Shown here one piece after another: positions 19,561 through 27,395 of a DNA stretch of 64,000 nt. The notes beneath the pieces were generated by a model. The model was not told where the DNA came from, ran no database searches, and worked only from the letters and a program-made list of their open reading frames with translations. The stretch's first letter is position 1, and each line of letters starts with the position of its first letter. The stretch lies in assembly GCA_965226965.1 (NCBI GenBank), contig OZ245715.1, positions 372,001 through 436,000 on the forward strand, written 5' to 3'. The translations under genes and the position numbers were made by a program. The DNA comes from Endoryza foliicola. GTDB lineage: Bacteria; Bacteroidota; Bacteroidia; Chitinophagales; Chitinophagaceae.

Positions 19561-19574
19561 AACCGAAAAATAAA

Positions 19575-19598
19575 GAAGGGAACGTCCCCGTTCCCTTC
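19575..19598 (-). promoter_or_regulatory. terminator-like hairpin in the rimP-nusA-infB leader
   Basis: On the minus strand a 10-bp perfect stem GAAGGGAACG/CGTTCCCTTC closed by a GGGA (GNRA-type) tetraloop is followed by TTTATTTTTC. The hairpin ends 14 nt before the rimP ATG and begins about 10-20 nt after the predicted transcription start. It has every feature of an intrinsic terminator but lies between the promoter and its operon, so it is a candidate attenuator of the nusA operon. Confidence 0.6.
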
Positions 19599-19615
19599 TA
19601 TCTTCAAATCCGAGG

Positions 19616-19647
19616 CAAAGGTAAGGTAAATAGCCTATTACTTCCAA
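19616..19647 (-). promoter_or_regulatory. candidate promoter of rimP-nusA-infB
   Basis: On the minus strand TACCTTTG (19623-19616) matches TAnnTTTG. A TTG at 19647-19645 lies 21 nt upstream, slightly longer than the ideal 19. The predicted leader is about 45-50 nt and contains the hairpin at 19575-19598. Confidence 0.5.
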
Positions 19648-19731
19648 AAAGCATTCAAAATCAAGCTTAGAAATGACTTTAGTCCTAGTATTTTGTGGTA
19701 AGATTTACGGAACTTGAGAGAAATTGAGTGT

Positions 19732-20091
19732 ATGTCACAACCGGAAAATCTTGGATCCTTCTTCAAACAGGTGCAGGAATTATTGATGGATTATGTAAAT
19801 ACCAGGCTGGAGACGGCCCAATTAAAGGCCGTTCGTTCGATCTCACAAATCCTTGGAACCCTTATCTGGATTATCATTTCCTTGTTTTTAGTGTTTTTGG
19901 TGATCATTTTTGTAGGACTTGTTGTAGGGTTTTGGTTCACCCAAATCACCGGAAGTTATATTGCCGGATTCGCAATAGCCACCGGATTCATTGTACTGTT
20001 GCTAATTTTGGCCACATTGCTTCGTAAAGTATTGTTTATCAATCCATTGATCAGACTTTTCCTTCAAAAATCTCAGGAAACAGAGGAATAA
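19732..20091 (+). CDS. phage-holin-family-like small membrane protein
   Basis: A 119-residue protein with an N-terminal amphipathic helix (about 1-40, TRLETAQLKAVRSISQILG) and two hydrophobic segments (about 42-66 and 72-95). The layout matches the holin_3_6-type proteins annotated as phage holin family in many non-phage chromosomes; in this context it is probably a housekeeping membrane protein of unknown role rather than a lysis protein. No phage genes are nearby. The ATG at 19732 is preferred to an upstream TTG. It heads a group of three small plus-strand genes divergent from rimP. Confidence 0.7.
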   Translation: MSQPENLGSFFKQVQELLMDYVNTRLETAQLKAVRSISQILGTLIWIIISLFLVFLVIIFVGLVVGFWFTQITGSYIAGFAIATGFIVLLLILATLLRKVLFINPLIRLFLQKSQETEE

Positions 20092-20102
20092 AATCATTTT
20101 TT

Positions 20103-20363
20103 ATGAGTAAGAGAATTCGGAGTCTTAACGATTTAAATCTGAAAATCAGCGAGTTAGAGTTGAAACAAAAAACCTTGGAAATGGACTTAGAGCACAAGTG
20201 GGAGTATTTTCATGACAATAGCGGGAAGCTGCTAAAAAACTCTCTGAAGCCCGGTGTAGACGCGGTGAAAGAGAGCTTTATGGGGCATGTTGTGGGCAGT
20301 TTTTTGAAGCACGATAAGGTGCAGGGATGGATGGATCGAGTGTTTGACAAGCTGTTTTCGTGA
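20103..20363 (+). CDS. hypothetical small protein
   Basis: An 86-residue protein, not recognised. The N-terminal half is strongly helical and charged (LNDLNLKISELELKQKTLEMDLEHK), likely a short coiled coil. The C-terminal half has SFMGHVVGSFLKHDKVQGWMDRVFDKLFS. No signal peptide or membrane helix. It starts 11 bp after the holin-like gene and is probably cotranscribed, suggesting a partner role at the membrane. Confidence 0.7.
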   Translation: MSKRIRSLNDLNLKISELELKQKTLEMDLEHKWEYFHDNSGKLLKNSLKPGVDAVKESFMGHVVGSFLKHDKVQGWMDRVFDKLFS

Positions 20364-20470
20364 CTTTTATTCAATTTTCACGCTCCCAAATTGTCTAATT
20401 GGCAAATTAGAACTACCGTTTTGTTAAAACCCCACCAATCATCCTCCAACTACAGTAACTTTACGCCATC

Positions 20471-20722
20471 ATGACTTGGTCAACCGTTTTATGGATCCTT
20501 TTGGGGTATTTTGTTTTCAGATTTGTCTTCAATTTTCTGATTCCTGTTATTCGCGCTACACGTCAATTCAAACGTCAGGTGCGTACTTTTCAAGAAACCA
20601 TGCAGCAGCAATATGGACCGCAGCAGCAGGAGCCTGCTTATGTAAAAACACAATCGAATTCCAATCGCGCTAAGAATGCTTCGGATGATGATTATATCGA
20701 TTTTGAAGAGATCAAAGAGTGA
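20471..20722 (+). CDS. DUF4834-type small membrane protein
   Basis: An 83-residue protein with one N-terminal membrane helix (WSTVLWILLGYFVFRFVFNF) followed by a basic stretch (RATRQFKRQVRTFQETM), a Gln-rich linker and an acidic tail ending DDDYIDFEEIKE. This matches the DUF4834 family of Bacteroidota, whose function is unknown. It lies 107 bp after the preceding small gene. Confidence 0.75.
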   Translation: MTWSTVLWILLGYFVFRFVFNFLIPVIRATRQFKRQVRTFQETMQQQYGPQQQEPAYVKTQSNSNRAKNASDDDYIDFEEIKE

Positions 20723-20986
20723 AGAGAAGTGGTGAGTTTTGGGTTTGAGGGATTAGGCGATAGGCTTTAGGCGTTGGGCTTTAGAAAATACATTCACCGC
20801 TGAACGCAAAGATTTCGCAAAGCCCCCCTGTTCTTCCCCCTGTTCTTTTTCACTGCAGCGGCGCAGCGACCGCAGCGTTTGCGCAGCTCTCCTCTTCTCC
20901 TCTCTTCCTCGTTCCTCACTTCCTCCCTCCTCTATCCTCACTCCTCCCTCCTGTACAACGGCTGTTTCATTATTAATTATTAATTC
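20723..20986. repeat. repeat-rich intergenic stretch
   Basis: Non-coding. It contains TAGGCTTTAGG-type repeats (about 20758-20783), a CCCCCTGTTCTT doublet (20822-20848), a GCAGCGGCGCAGCG block (about 20853-20886) shared with 42398-42437, a C/T-rich run, and an AT-rich ATTATTAATTATTAATT tail that reaches the HAD stop codon. Confidence 0.7.
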
Positions 20987-21601
20987 TTAATTATCAATTA
21001 CCTCCGTCACATCCATTCCTCCCGTTAAATGAAACCCTTTTATTCCTGCGCTGATAGCCGCTTCTACATTTACTAAGGCATCGTCGATGAACAGAGTTTC
21101 TTCTTTGATCAAGCCATGATCATCGACCACTTTGAGATAGGAGGCAATATCCGGCTTGCGAATCATTACGATATGAGAATAATAGGCTTGTTCGAACAAT
21201 TCATCCATGTTAAAGGCGTAGCGCTTTTCAAAACTTGCCTTGAAAGATTCGAGGTGAATGCCATTTGTATTGCTAAATAAAAAGATTCGGTAGTTGGCGG
21301 GGAGTGCTTTCAACCAATTGAGTCGGTGTTCAGGGAAATCGAGCAACATAGCGTTCCATGCTTCAATGATTTGTTCTTCTGAAACAGCTGATGACAATTC
21401 TGCTTTTATGGCGGCAACAAACTCTTGATCGCTGATGGCCCCTACTTCGTATTCTTTGAAATAGGAAGCAGCATGCCCTATTCGAAAATATTCTTCAATA
21501 TTACTGAACCCTAAATCACGAAATGCTTTCAAACTTTTGTTGACATCGAGATTCAAGAGTACGCCTCCTAAATCAAATATGATGTTTCTAATTTGATTCA
21601 T
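20987..21601 (-). CDS. HAD-superfamily hydrolase (subfamily IA, YihX-like)
   Basis: A 204-residue cytoplasmic phosphatase-like protein. The HAD motifs are in order: IIFDLGGVLLNLD (nucleophile Asp and DxG start), FLFSNTNG (motif II), MIRKPDIASY (motif III Lys) and LFIDDALVNVEAA (motif IV). The size, with an inserted helical cap after motif I, fits the YihX/sugar-phosphatase branch, some members of which act on glucose-1-phosphate; the substrate here is unproven. It is the last gene of the glucan operon, 4 bp after the GH172 gene, which supports a role with sugar phosphates. Its last codons and stop lie in an AT-rich dispersed repeat. Confidence 0.82.
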   Translation of the reverse strand: MNQIRNIIFDLGGVLLNLDVNKSLKAFRDLGFSNIEEYFRIGHAASYFKEYEVGAISDQEFVAAIKAELSSAVSEEQIIEAWNAMLLDFPEHRLNWLKALPANYRIFLFSNTNGIHLESFKASFEKRYAFNMDELFEQAYYSHIVMIRKPDIASYLKVVDDHGLIKEETLFIDDALVNVEAAISAGIKGFHLTGGMDVTEVIDN

Positions 21602-21605
21602 GTTG

Positions 21606-22805
21606 TTATTTTATACCTGCTATACGTTCGGCTAGTGGTGCCAAAGTTGGTAAGTTACTACTGGTTGTTTGAAGATAAAAATAGGCTACTGAACTGTAAT
21701 CATCTACGCGATAAAAATTTACCCAACCTTTTGGAAAATCTGCATCAGTAATAGCAGGTAGTTTCTTTAACTCAAATAAATTGGTATAACCGTTTTCACC
21801 ATCAACAGAAATCGGAATCACTGGTAAGCCCTTTAAAAAAGCCGCCTTCACTTCTGTATCCTCTCCACCTCCAATTTCTTGTAAGCGAACGCTGATCTCA
21901 TTTTTGAAATACACGGCATCGGGTAAATGCCAGCGATAAAACCCGTAGGTTTTCAAACTATCGCTTGCTACGGGGCAACCTTGATACCAGTTTGAAAATG
22001 CCGACAATCCCCATCCTGTTCCAATATAATCTTCTGTTCCTGTACCGTTGATGGTTGGATACTTATGATCTCCATCGATATACATTTTTACTTCGCCTTC
22101 TCCCCACCAAGTATTGCCATATTCTTTGTTTGCAAAAACACCTACACTAACACCAAGAAATCTTCCATTTCCTTTTAAGCCGGGAAGAATCTCATAGTCT
22201 TTCTTGAGTGGATTGTTGGCTTGTCGATTCCAAAATGCATGAAAATATTGAGCATTGGCCGGTAAGGAAGGCACTTTAATAAAGTCGATATCGAAATAAA
22301 GCATTTTCTGATCTTCAGTCCCTTCATTGATCAATAAAACTCTGGCTCCTTTACGAAATGGCATAGGAATAAAACAATTGTAAGACCGGCCTTCCGGACT
22401 TGCAAATAAGGCCGATTGAAAAGCAACAGTTTTGCCGGTATTGGCTACAAAAAAATCTCCTAGGGGCACATCTACAGCCGGCTTTGCATCACCATCCCAA
22501 AACATTTGTAATCTCAAAGAACGAAGCATTTTAGGTTCTCTGTTTCTTATAGTACACCAAATGCGCTGTATGATGCCTGTTCCTTTTACATCGAGCAGTA
22601 CTTTGGTTTCTCCGGCTTTTACGGATGCGAATGCAGCTCCTTTGGCTTCCTTGTTTCTTTGGCCACCTGCATTTTTGACTCCGTTTAAATTTTCAAAACT
22701 GCTCCATCCGGTAGTGGCTTGAGCTGGTTTCAGATAAAGTTCTTGAGCAGAAACAGAAATGGCTGCAGTAAGCACTGCAGCCATTAAGAATGATTTACGA
22801 ATCAT
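21606..22805 (-). CDS. DUF2961 (GH172-type) secreted glycoside hydrolase
   Basis: A 399-residue exported protein. A signal peptide (MIRKSFLMAAVLTAAISVSAQ) is followed by a DUF2961 jelly-roll pair with TGIIQRIWCTIRNREPKMLRSL, VPLGDFF, GTEDYIGTGWGLSAFSNW and GFYRWHLPDAVYFKNEI. Characterised DUF2961 members form family GH172, which act on fructose/arabinofuranose-type linkages, so the exact linkage here is open. It lies 20 bp after the GH3 gene in one operon. Start ATG 22805 gives an ideal signal peptide. Confidence 0.85.
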   Translation of the reverse strand: MIRKSFLMAAVLTAAISVSAQELYLKPAQATTGWSSFENLNGVKNAGGQRNKEAKGAAFASVKAGETKVLLDVKGTGIIQRIWCTIRNREPKMLRSLRLQMFWDGDAKPAVDVPLGDFFVANTGKTVAFQSALFASPEGRSYNCFIPMPFRKGARVLLINEGTEDQKMLYFDIDFIKVPSLPANAQYFHAFWNRQANNPLKKDYEILPGLKGNGRFLGVSVGVFANKEYGNTWWGEGEVKMYIDGDHKYPTINGTGTEDYIGTGWGLSAFSNWYQGCPVASDSLKTYGFYRWHLPDAVYFKNEISVRLQEIGGGEDTEVKAAFLKGLPVIPISVDGENGYTNLFELKKLPAITDADFPKGWVNFYRVDDYSSVAYFYLQTTSSNLPTLAPLAERIAGIK

Positions 22806-22825
22806 ATGAAAGGTTTGTTAGCATG

Positions 22826-25096
22826 TTAGTTTGTCAACTTGAACGCTGCTTTTTGTGTTTCGGCGGAATTGGTTCCAATGAACAATTCGTAATCGCCGGT
22901 TTCATTCACAAACTGCAGCGCGCTGTTGTAGAATTTTAAATCGTTAGAATGTATGATGAAAGTTACTTCTTTTGATTCACCTGCTTTCAAAAATATTTTC
23001 TGAAATCCTTTCAGTTCACGCATGGGTCTTGAAATAGAACCTACCACATCACGCAAATACAATTGCACCACTTCTTCTCCATCGAATGAACCGGTATTCT
23101 TTACGGTTACAGTTGCTTTAATGGTCCCTCCAATTTTCAAGCTGCTCGCCGAAAGGCTTACCGCACTGTATTCAAATTTTGTATAGCTCAATCCGAAACC
23201 AAAAGGGAACAGTGGTTGATTGGGAATATCGAGGTAGTTCGATTTGAATTTCGAAAACTCTTCGTTGTTGTAGGGTCGGCCTGTATTCAACATGCTGTGG
23301 TACACAGGAATTTGACCTACTGAATAAGGAAAAGACGCCGAAAGCTTACCTGAAGGATTATACGCACCAAACAATACATCGCCCACTGCATTACCACCTT
23401 CGGTACCGCCAAACCACACATTAAGGATGGCGTCCATATTCGCAGCTTCCCAATTCAAAGTCAAAGGACGTCCGGTATATAGTACCATTACAATGGGTTT
23501 ACCGGTTGCTTTCAAGGCATGTAAAAGTTTCTTCTGGCTGGGTTGAATATCTAAGCTTGCCATGGAAGATGCTTCTCCTGTCATATCAGCTGCTTCTCCC
23601 ACTACTGCAACAATCACATCACTTTTAGAAGCAGCTTCCAATGCTTCTTTTATCATTTCATCAGGAGAACGCTTATCAATTTCAATTTCAGTTCCAAATA
23701 CGTTGATCTTTTTTGCAAATATTGGATCATCTGAAAGATTGGCGCCTTTTGCATACAACACATTTGTTGATCCCGCACTTGCTTTAATTCCTTCCAAAAC
23801 AGTAACTGATTTATCGTGTTGACCTGCTACGCTCCAAGTACCTAACATGTTTCTTCTGCTGTCGGCCAAGGGACCCACTACCGCGATAGTGCCGTTTTTC
23901 TTTAAAGGAAGTAATTGCTTTTCGTTTTTTAATAAAACAAACGTACGGGCTGCAATCATACGAGCTTCTGCGCGATTGGCAGCGCTCAAGATTTCGTTCT
24001 TTGCTCTGTCTTCACTACAATAGCGATACGGATCATCGAATAAACCAAGATCGTATTTTGCTTCAAGTACGTGACGACAAGCTGTTTCAATTTGCGCTAG
24101 TGTTACTTTTCCCTCTTTCAATGATTTTTTAAGAGTGGTCAAGAATCCTTCTCCTACCATGTCCATTTCTAAACCGGCGTTCAAGGATTGAGCTGAAACT
24201 GCCTGCAAGTCACCTACACCGTGATTGATCATTTCATTTACAGAAGTGTAATCACTTACAACCATTCCTTTAAAACCCCATTGCTTTCTCAATAAATCTG
24301 TGAGCAACCATTTGTTACCGGTTGCGGGAACGCCGTCGATTACATTGAAAGAACTCATCACCGTTCCTACTCCAGCTTCTACTGCAGCTTTATAAGGGGG
24401 AAGGTATTCGTTGTACATACGCACTTTACTCATGTCAACGGTATTGTAATCACGTCCTCCTTCTGCACCACCATATAATGCAAAGTGTTTTACACAAGCC
24501 AAGAGGGTATTGTTTTTTGAAAGATCGTCTCCTTGATATCCTTTCACCATTGCTTTGGCGATTTGAGAACCGAGGTAAGGGTCTTCACCATTGCCTTCTG
24601 AAATACGTCCCCAGCGTGGGTCGCGGGAGATATCGACCATGGGAGAGAAAGTCCAATTCAATCCATCGGCGGTGGCCTCATTGGCTGCAATGCGCGCACT
24701 GCGTTCAATCAAAGCCATGTCCCAACTTGCCGACAATCCGAGGGGAATGGGGAATACGGTTTTATGACCGTGGATCACATCCAATCCGAAAATCAGCGGA
24801 ATGTGTAAACGACTTTCTTTAACTGCGATTTCTTGTGCTTGACGAATTTTAGCAGGACCATCAATTCCAAACAGACCGCCAACTTGACCTTTTTTCAATT
24901 TGGCTTCCACATCGCTGCTCACAACAGAGCCGGTAACTGCTCCGCCGGGTGTTACTAGATTGAGTTGACCGATCTTTTCATCGAGGGTCATTTGCTTCAT
25001 CAAGTTGCTGATGAAGGCGGCTTTTTTTTGTGCAGCTGTTTGTGCTACAGCGGTAGTAGCAATAAGTAAAGAAGCTGCAATAAACAATGATCTCAT
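22826..25096 (-). CDS. bglX: GH3 beta-glucosidase (BglX-like)
   Basis: A 756-residue secreted enzyme that removes terminal beta-linked glucose. The signal peptide (MRSLFIAASLLIATTAVAQ) selects ATG 25096 over an upstream in-frame start. The GH3 N-terminal barrel (about 40-360) has the nucleophile Asp in FKGMVVSDYTSVNEM. The GH3 C-terminal domain (about 390-620) has GKPIVMVLYTGRPLTL, and a fibronectin III-like domain (about 665-750) ends with GDYELFIGTNSAE. The Bgl-type layout and length match periplasmic BglX. It lies 11 bp after the SGNH hydrolase gene. With GH144 nearby, it could finish breakdown of beta-1,2-gluco-oligosaccharides. Confidence 0.93.
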   Translation of the reverse strand: MRSLFIAASLLIATTAVAQTAAQKKAAFISNLMKQMTLDEKIGQLNLVTPGGAVTGSVVSSDVEAKLKKGQVGGLFGIDGPAKIRQAQEIAVKESRLHIPLIFGLDVIHGHKTVFPIPLGLSASWDMALIERSARIAANEATADGLNWTFSPMVDISRDPRWGRISEGNGEDPYLGSQIAKAMVKGYQGDDLSKNNTLLACVKHFALYGGAEGGRDYNTVDMSKVRMYNEYLPPYKAAVEAGVGTVMSSFNVIDGVPATGNKWLLTDLLRKQWGFKGMVVSDYTSVNEMINHGVGDLQAVSAQSLNAGLEMDMVGEGFLTTLKKSLKEGKVTLAQIETACRHVLEAKYDLGLFDDPYRYCSEDRAKNEILSAANRAEARMIAARTFVLLKNEKQLLPLKKNGTIAVVGPLADSRRNMLGTWSVAGQHDKSVTVLEGIKASAGSTNVLYAKGANLSDDPIFAKKINVFGTEIEIDKRSPDEMIKEALEAASKSDVIVAVVGEAADMTGEASSMASLDIQPSQKKLLHALKATGKPIVMVLYTGRPLTLNWEAANMDAILNVWFGGTEGGNAVGDVLFGAYNPSGKLSASFPYSVGQIPVYHSMLNTGRPYNNEEFSKFKSNYLDIPNQPLFPFGFGLSYTKFEYSAVSLSASSLKIGGTIKATVTVKNTGSFDGEEVVQLYLRDVVGSISRPMRELKGFQKIFLKAGESKEVTFIIHSNDLKFYNSALQFVNETGDYELFIGTNSAETQKAAFKLTN

Positions 25097-25107
25097 TTCT
25101 TGTTGTT

Positions 25108-25788
25108 TTACTTGTCTTTGATTAGAATGGGCTTGATGATAGGAATCCAAATTGCGTATCCTTTGGGATTCATATGCAAATTATCTTGTATAAAGATATC
25201 GGGTCTTGGATTACCATCGGGTAATAACATTGGCGAATACACATCTAGATAGCCACTATTGGGTTGCGATTGAATATAAGCAGCAATGGCCGCATTCGCT
25301 ACCTGGTATTTAGGCATAAGTCTTTTTCTTGACACACTAGGTTTCATTGAAACATAATGAAATGGAATACCCGGATATAAAGATCTCGTATAAGTATAGA
25401 ACATTTTGAAACGCTCTACAACTGTTTCAACAGACACCGAATCGGAAGCCGCAAAATCATTCTCCCCGCAATACATTACAATTTGCCGGGGTTTGTAAGG
25501 TTTTAGAATGTCTTCTTTGTAGAAGATCATGTCTTGAATTGTAGCTCCACCAAAAGCACGGTTTACAATGGTGTATCCGGGGAAGGCAGCTTGCAGTCCA
25601 CTCCACAAACGGAACGAGGAGCTTCCAATGAATAAAATTGGATTTGCCGGCGGAGGAGCAACGCTGTCTTTCTTTTTGAAAGCCTGTATTTCATCCCAAA
25701 AAGCCGGCTTCGCTTGCTGTGCTGTTGCTACCTGAACCAACAACAAGGCAAGCACAACTAATTTCCATTTCATGATTCCTATTTTCAT
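25108..25788 (-). CDS. secreted SGNH/GDSL hydrolase
   Basis: A 226-residue exported esterase-like protein. All SGNH blocks are visible: I, ILFIGSSSFRLW (Ser); II, NRAFGGATIQD (Gly); III, MYCGENDFA (Asn); V, IQDNLHMNPKGYAIW (Asp/His). A signal peptide (KWKLVVLALLLVQVATAQ) supports ATG 25788 or 25773; the longer upstream start would overlap the DoxX gene. It may remove ester groups from the glycan handled by this operon; that is inference from position. Confidence 0.87.
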   Translation of the reverse strand: MKIGIMKWKLVVLALLLVQVATAQQAKPAFWDEIQAFKKKDSVAPPPANPILFIGSSSFRLWSGLQAAFPGYTIVNRAFGGATIQDMIFYKEDILKPYKPRQIVMYCGENDFAASDSVSVETVVERFKMFYTYTRSLYPGIPFHYVSMKPSVSRKRLMPKYQVANAAIAAYIQSQPNSGYLDVYSPMLLPDGNPRPDIFIQDNLHMNPKGYAIWIPIIKPILIKDK

Positions 25789-25798
25789 TTTGTACGAT

Positions 25799-26221
25799 TT
25801 AATTTTTAGTAAGTCGTTTTTCAATGGCTTCATCAATACTCCAAGAACCGGGGCCGGTGAAGATGAACATAATCGCTATCATGGCAAACAAAAACGGATG
25901 TTGATCTTCATAGTAAAACTTACCATTCCCAATTTTGAAGCAGATGATCAGCATTACTGCCGCCATGGATAATGCATTCAAACGGGTAAGCAAGCCTACT
26001 GCCAACAGCAGTCCATTTACAAACTCTAATCCTTTAGCTAAATAAGCCATAAATAAGGGAGCAGGAAAAGTTTTTACTGTGTCCCATGTAGCGTATTCAT
26101 GCATCAACTTGGAATCGAATATGTCTTTTCCATGATACAACATTAGCAAACCGGTAATGATTCGCATGACCGCAATGCCTCTTTCAAATTGAAAAGGAGC
26201 TGTAGAGAATAATTTTTTCAT
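25799..26221 (-). CDS. DoxX-family membrane protein
   Basis: A 140-residue polytopic protein with four hydrophobic segments (about 14-32, 58-78, 83-100, 108-128). Motifs GIAVMRIITGLLMLYHG and GLEFVNGLLLAVGLLTRLNAL match DoxX/DoxD-type proteins. The biochemical role in this context is unknown; possibly electron transfer with the oxidoreductase encoded 15 bp upstream. Embedded in the glucan operon. Confidence 0.82.
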   Translation of the reverse strand: MKKLFSTAPFQFERGIAVMRIITGLLMLYHGKDIFDSKLMHEYATWDTVKTFPAPLFMAYLAKGLEFVNGLLLAVGLLTRLNALSMAAVMLIICFKIGNGKFYYEDQHPFLFAMIAIMFIFTGPGSWSIDEAIEKRLTKN

Positions 26222-26236
26222 GTTAGGTTTGTTCGT

Positions 26237-27388
26237 TTATATCATGGGCCAAGGGAAACTCGACTGTAAGGTAATTTTCTTTCCTTGATCAGAAGAAGCT
26301 CTGGCCGCTTCAATAATTTCCAACACATGCAATGCATGATAGGCATTAATTCGAGGTTCAGTTTGTGTGGCCAGTGCAGTAGCAATTACGGATGCACCTT
26401 GCTGCCAAACATAAGTACCCGGATCAGGAACATGCACTACTGGTGGTTCGGTCCAAGAGGTGGCCAATTCTACCCCAAAAGGAGCCCAATCGTAACCAAT
26501 CAATCCCATATTACCATGAGAACCCCAAATTTTAATGGTATGATTTTTTTGACCTTTTCCTTCGTGACCATAAGGATCAAAATAATTGAAGCCGCATTGA
26601 ATGTGACTCATGACTCCTTTTCCATGATCAAGAATAATATGCGCATTGTCTTCCGCTTTTACATCAATGGTTCCTTTATCGTCAACGGTTCTTTTGGGAG
26701 TAACAATAGAAGTCATGGCCATTACGGCTTTGGCCGGTCCTAATAAACCGGTTAATGTAGCAATATTGTAAACGCCTAAATCGGGTAAACTACCTCCACC
26801 TTTTTCATAGAAGAAAGCCGACCAAGTAGGACCGGTATGACCATAGTGGGCATGTGCAGTGGCTACGGTACCGAGGGTCCCCTTTTTTAGTTGTTCGCTC
26901 ATGAAGGCGAATTGAGGACTGTTTACAACAGCAGGTGCACCCCAGAAACGGAGTTTTTTTGATTCGGCTAATTCCAACAATGCCTTGCCACCTGCGTAGG
27001 AATTGGCCATTGGCTTTTCACTCCAAACATTTTTGCCTGCAGTAAGCGCTTTTCTATTCAAATGTTCGTGTTCTTGCATGTCAGTGAGATTCACTAACAA
27101 ATCGAAAGCCGCTCCATTCAACAAGGCTTCAATAGAAGCATACTTATTAGGGATGGAATATGTTTTTGCTTTTTCTTCCGCTCTATCAAACTTTCGATCG
27201 CAACAACTCACGAGTTCAACATATTCGCATTTAGACAGATGGGGCAAGTATTGTGTTGAAACCGATCCACACCCAATTACGGCAATGCGTATCTTTTTTT
27301 GTGGCAACTCATTAATTGAGGCTATTGATCCTAATAATGAAGCTATGCCGGCCATGGCTGTTTGCTCCAAGAATAGTCTGCGATCCAT
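26237..27388 (-). CDS. Gfo/Idh/MocA-family oxidoreductase, exported
   Basis: A 383-residue NAD(P)-dependent sugar oxidoreductase. The N-terminus MDRRLFLEQTAMAGIASLLG is TAT-like (RR-x-F-L). The Rossmann domain (about 30-150) has IRIAVIGCGSVS and KNVWSEKPMANSYAGGKAL with the catalytic-loop Lys-Pro. The C-terminal GFO_IDH_MocA domain is about 155-370. Such exported family members are common in Bacteroidota and oxidise or isomerise sugar hydroxyls; the substrate is unknown. It lies between the GH144 and DoxX genes with spacers of 7 and 15 bp. Confidence 0.88.
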   Translation of the reverse strand: MDRRLFLEQTAMAGIASLLGSIASINELPQKKIRIAVIGCGSVSTQYLPHLSKCEYVELVSCCDRKFDRAEEKAKTYSIPNKYASIEALLNGAAFDLLVNLTDMQEHEHLNRKALTAGKNVWSEKPMANSYAGGKALLELAESKKLRFWGAPAVVNSPQFAFMSEQLKKGTLGTVATAHAHYGHTGPTWSAFFYEKGGGSLPDLGVYNIATLTGLLGPAKAVMAMTSIVTPKRTVDDKGTIDVKAEDNAHIILDHGKGVMSHIQCGFNYFDPYGHEGKGQKNHTIKIWGSHGNMGLIGYDWAPFGVELATSWTEPPVVHVPDPGTYVWQQGASVIATALATQTEPRINAYHALHVLEIIEAARASSDQGKKITLQSSFPWPMI

Positions 27389-27395
27389 ATGGCAT

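Noticed and set aside
19732..20091. Prophage suggested by a holin-like gene
   Set aside because: No capsid, portal, terminase, lysin or integrase genes nearby; such holin-family proteins are common in chromosomes.
20753..20941. Arg/Glu-rich minus-strand open frame
   Set aside because: Low-complexity translation of repeat and C/T-rich DNA.
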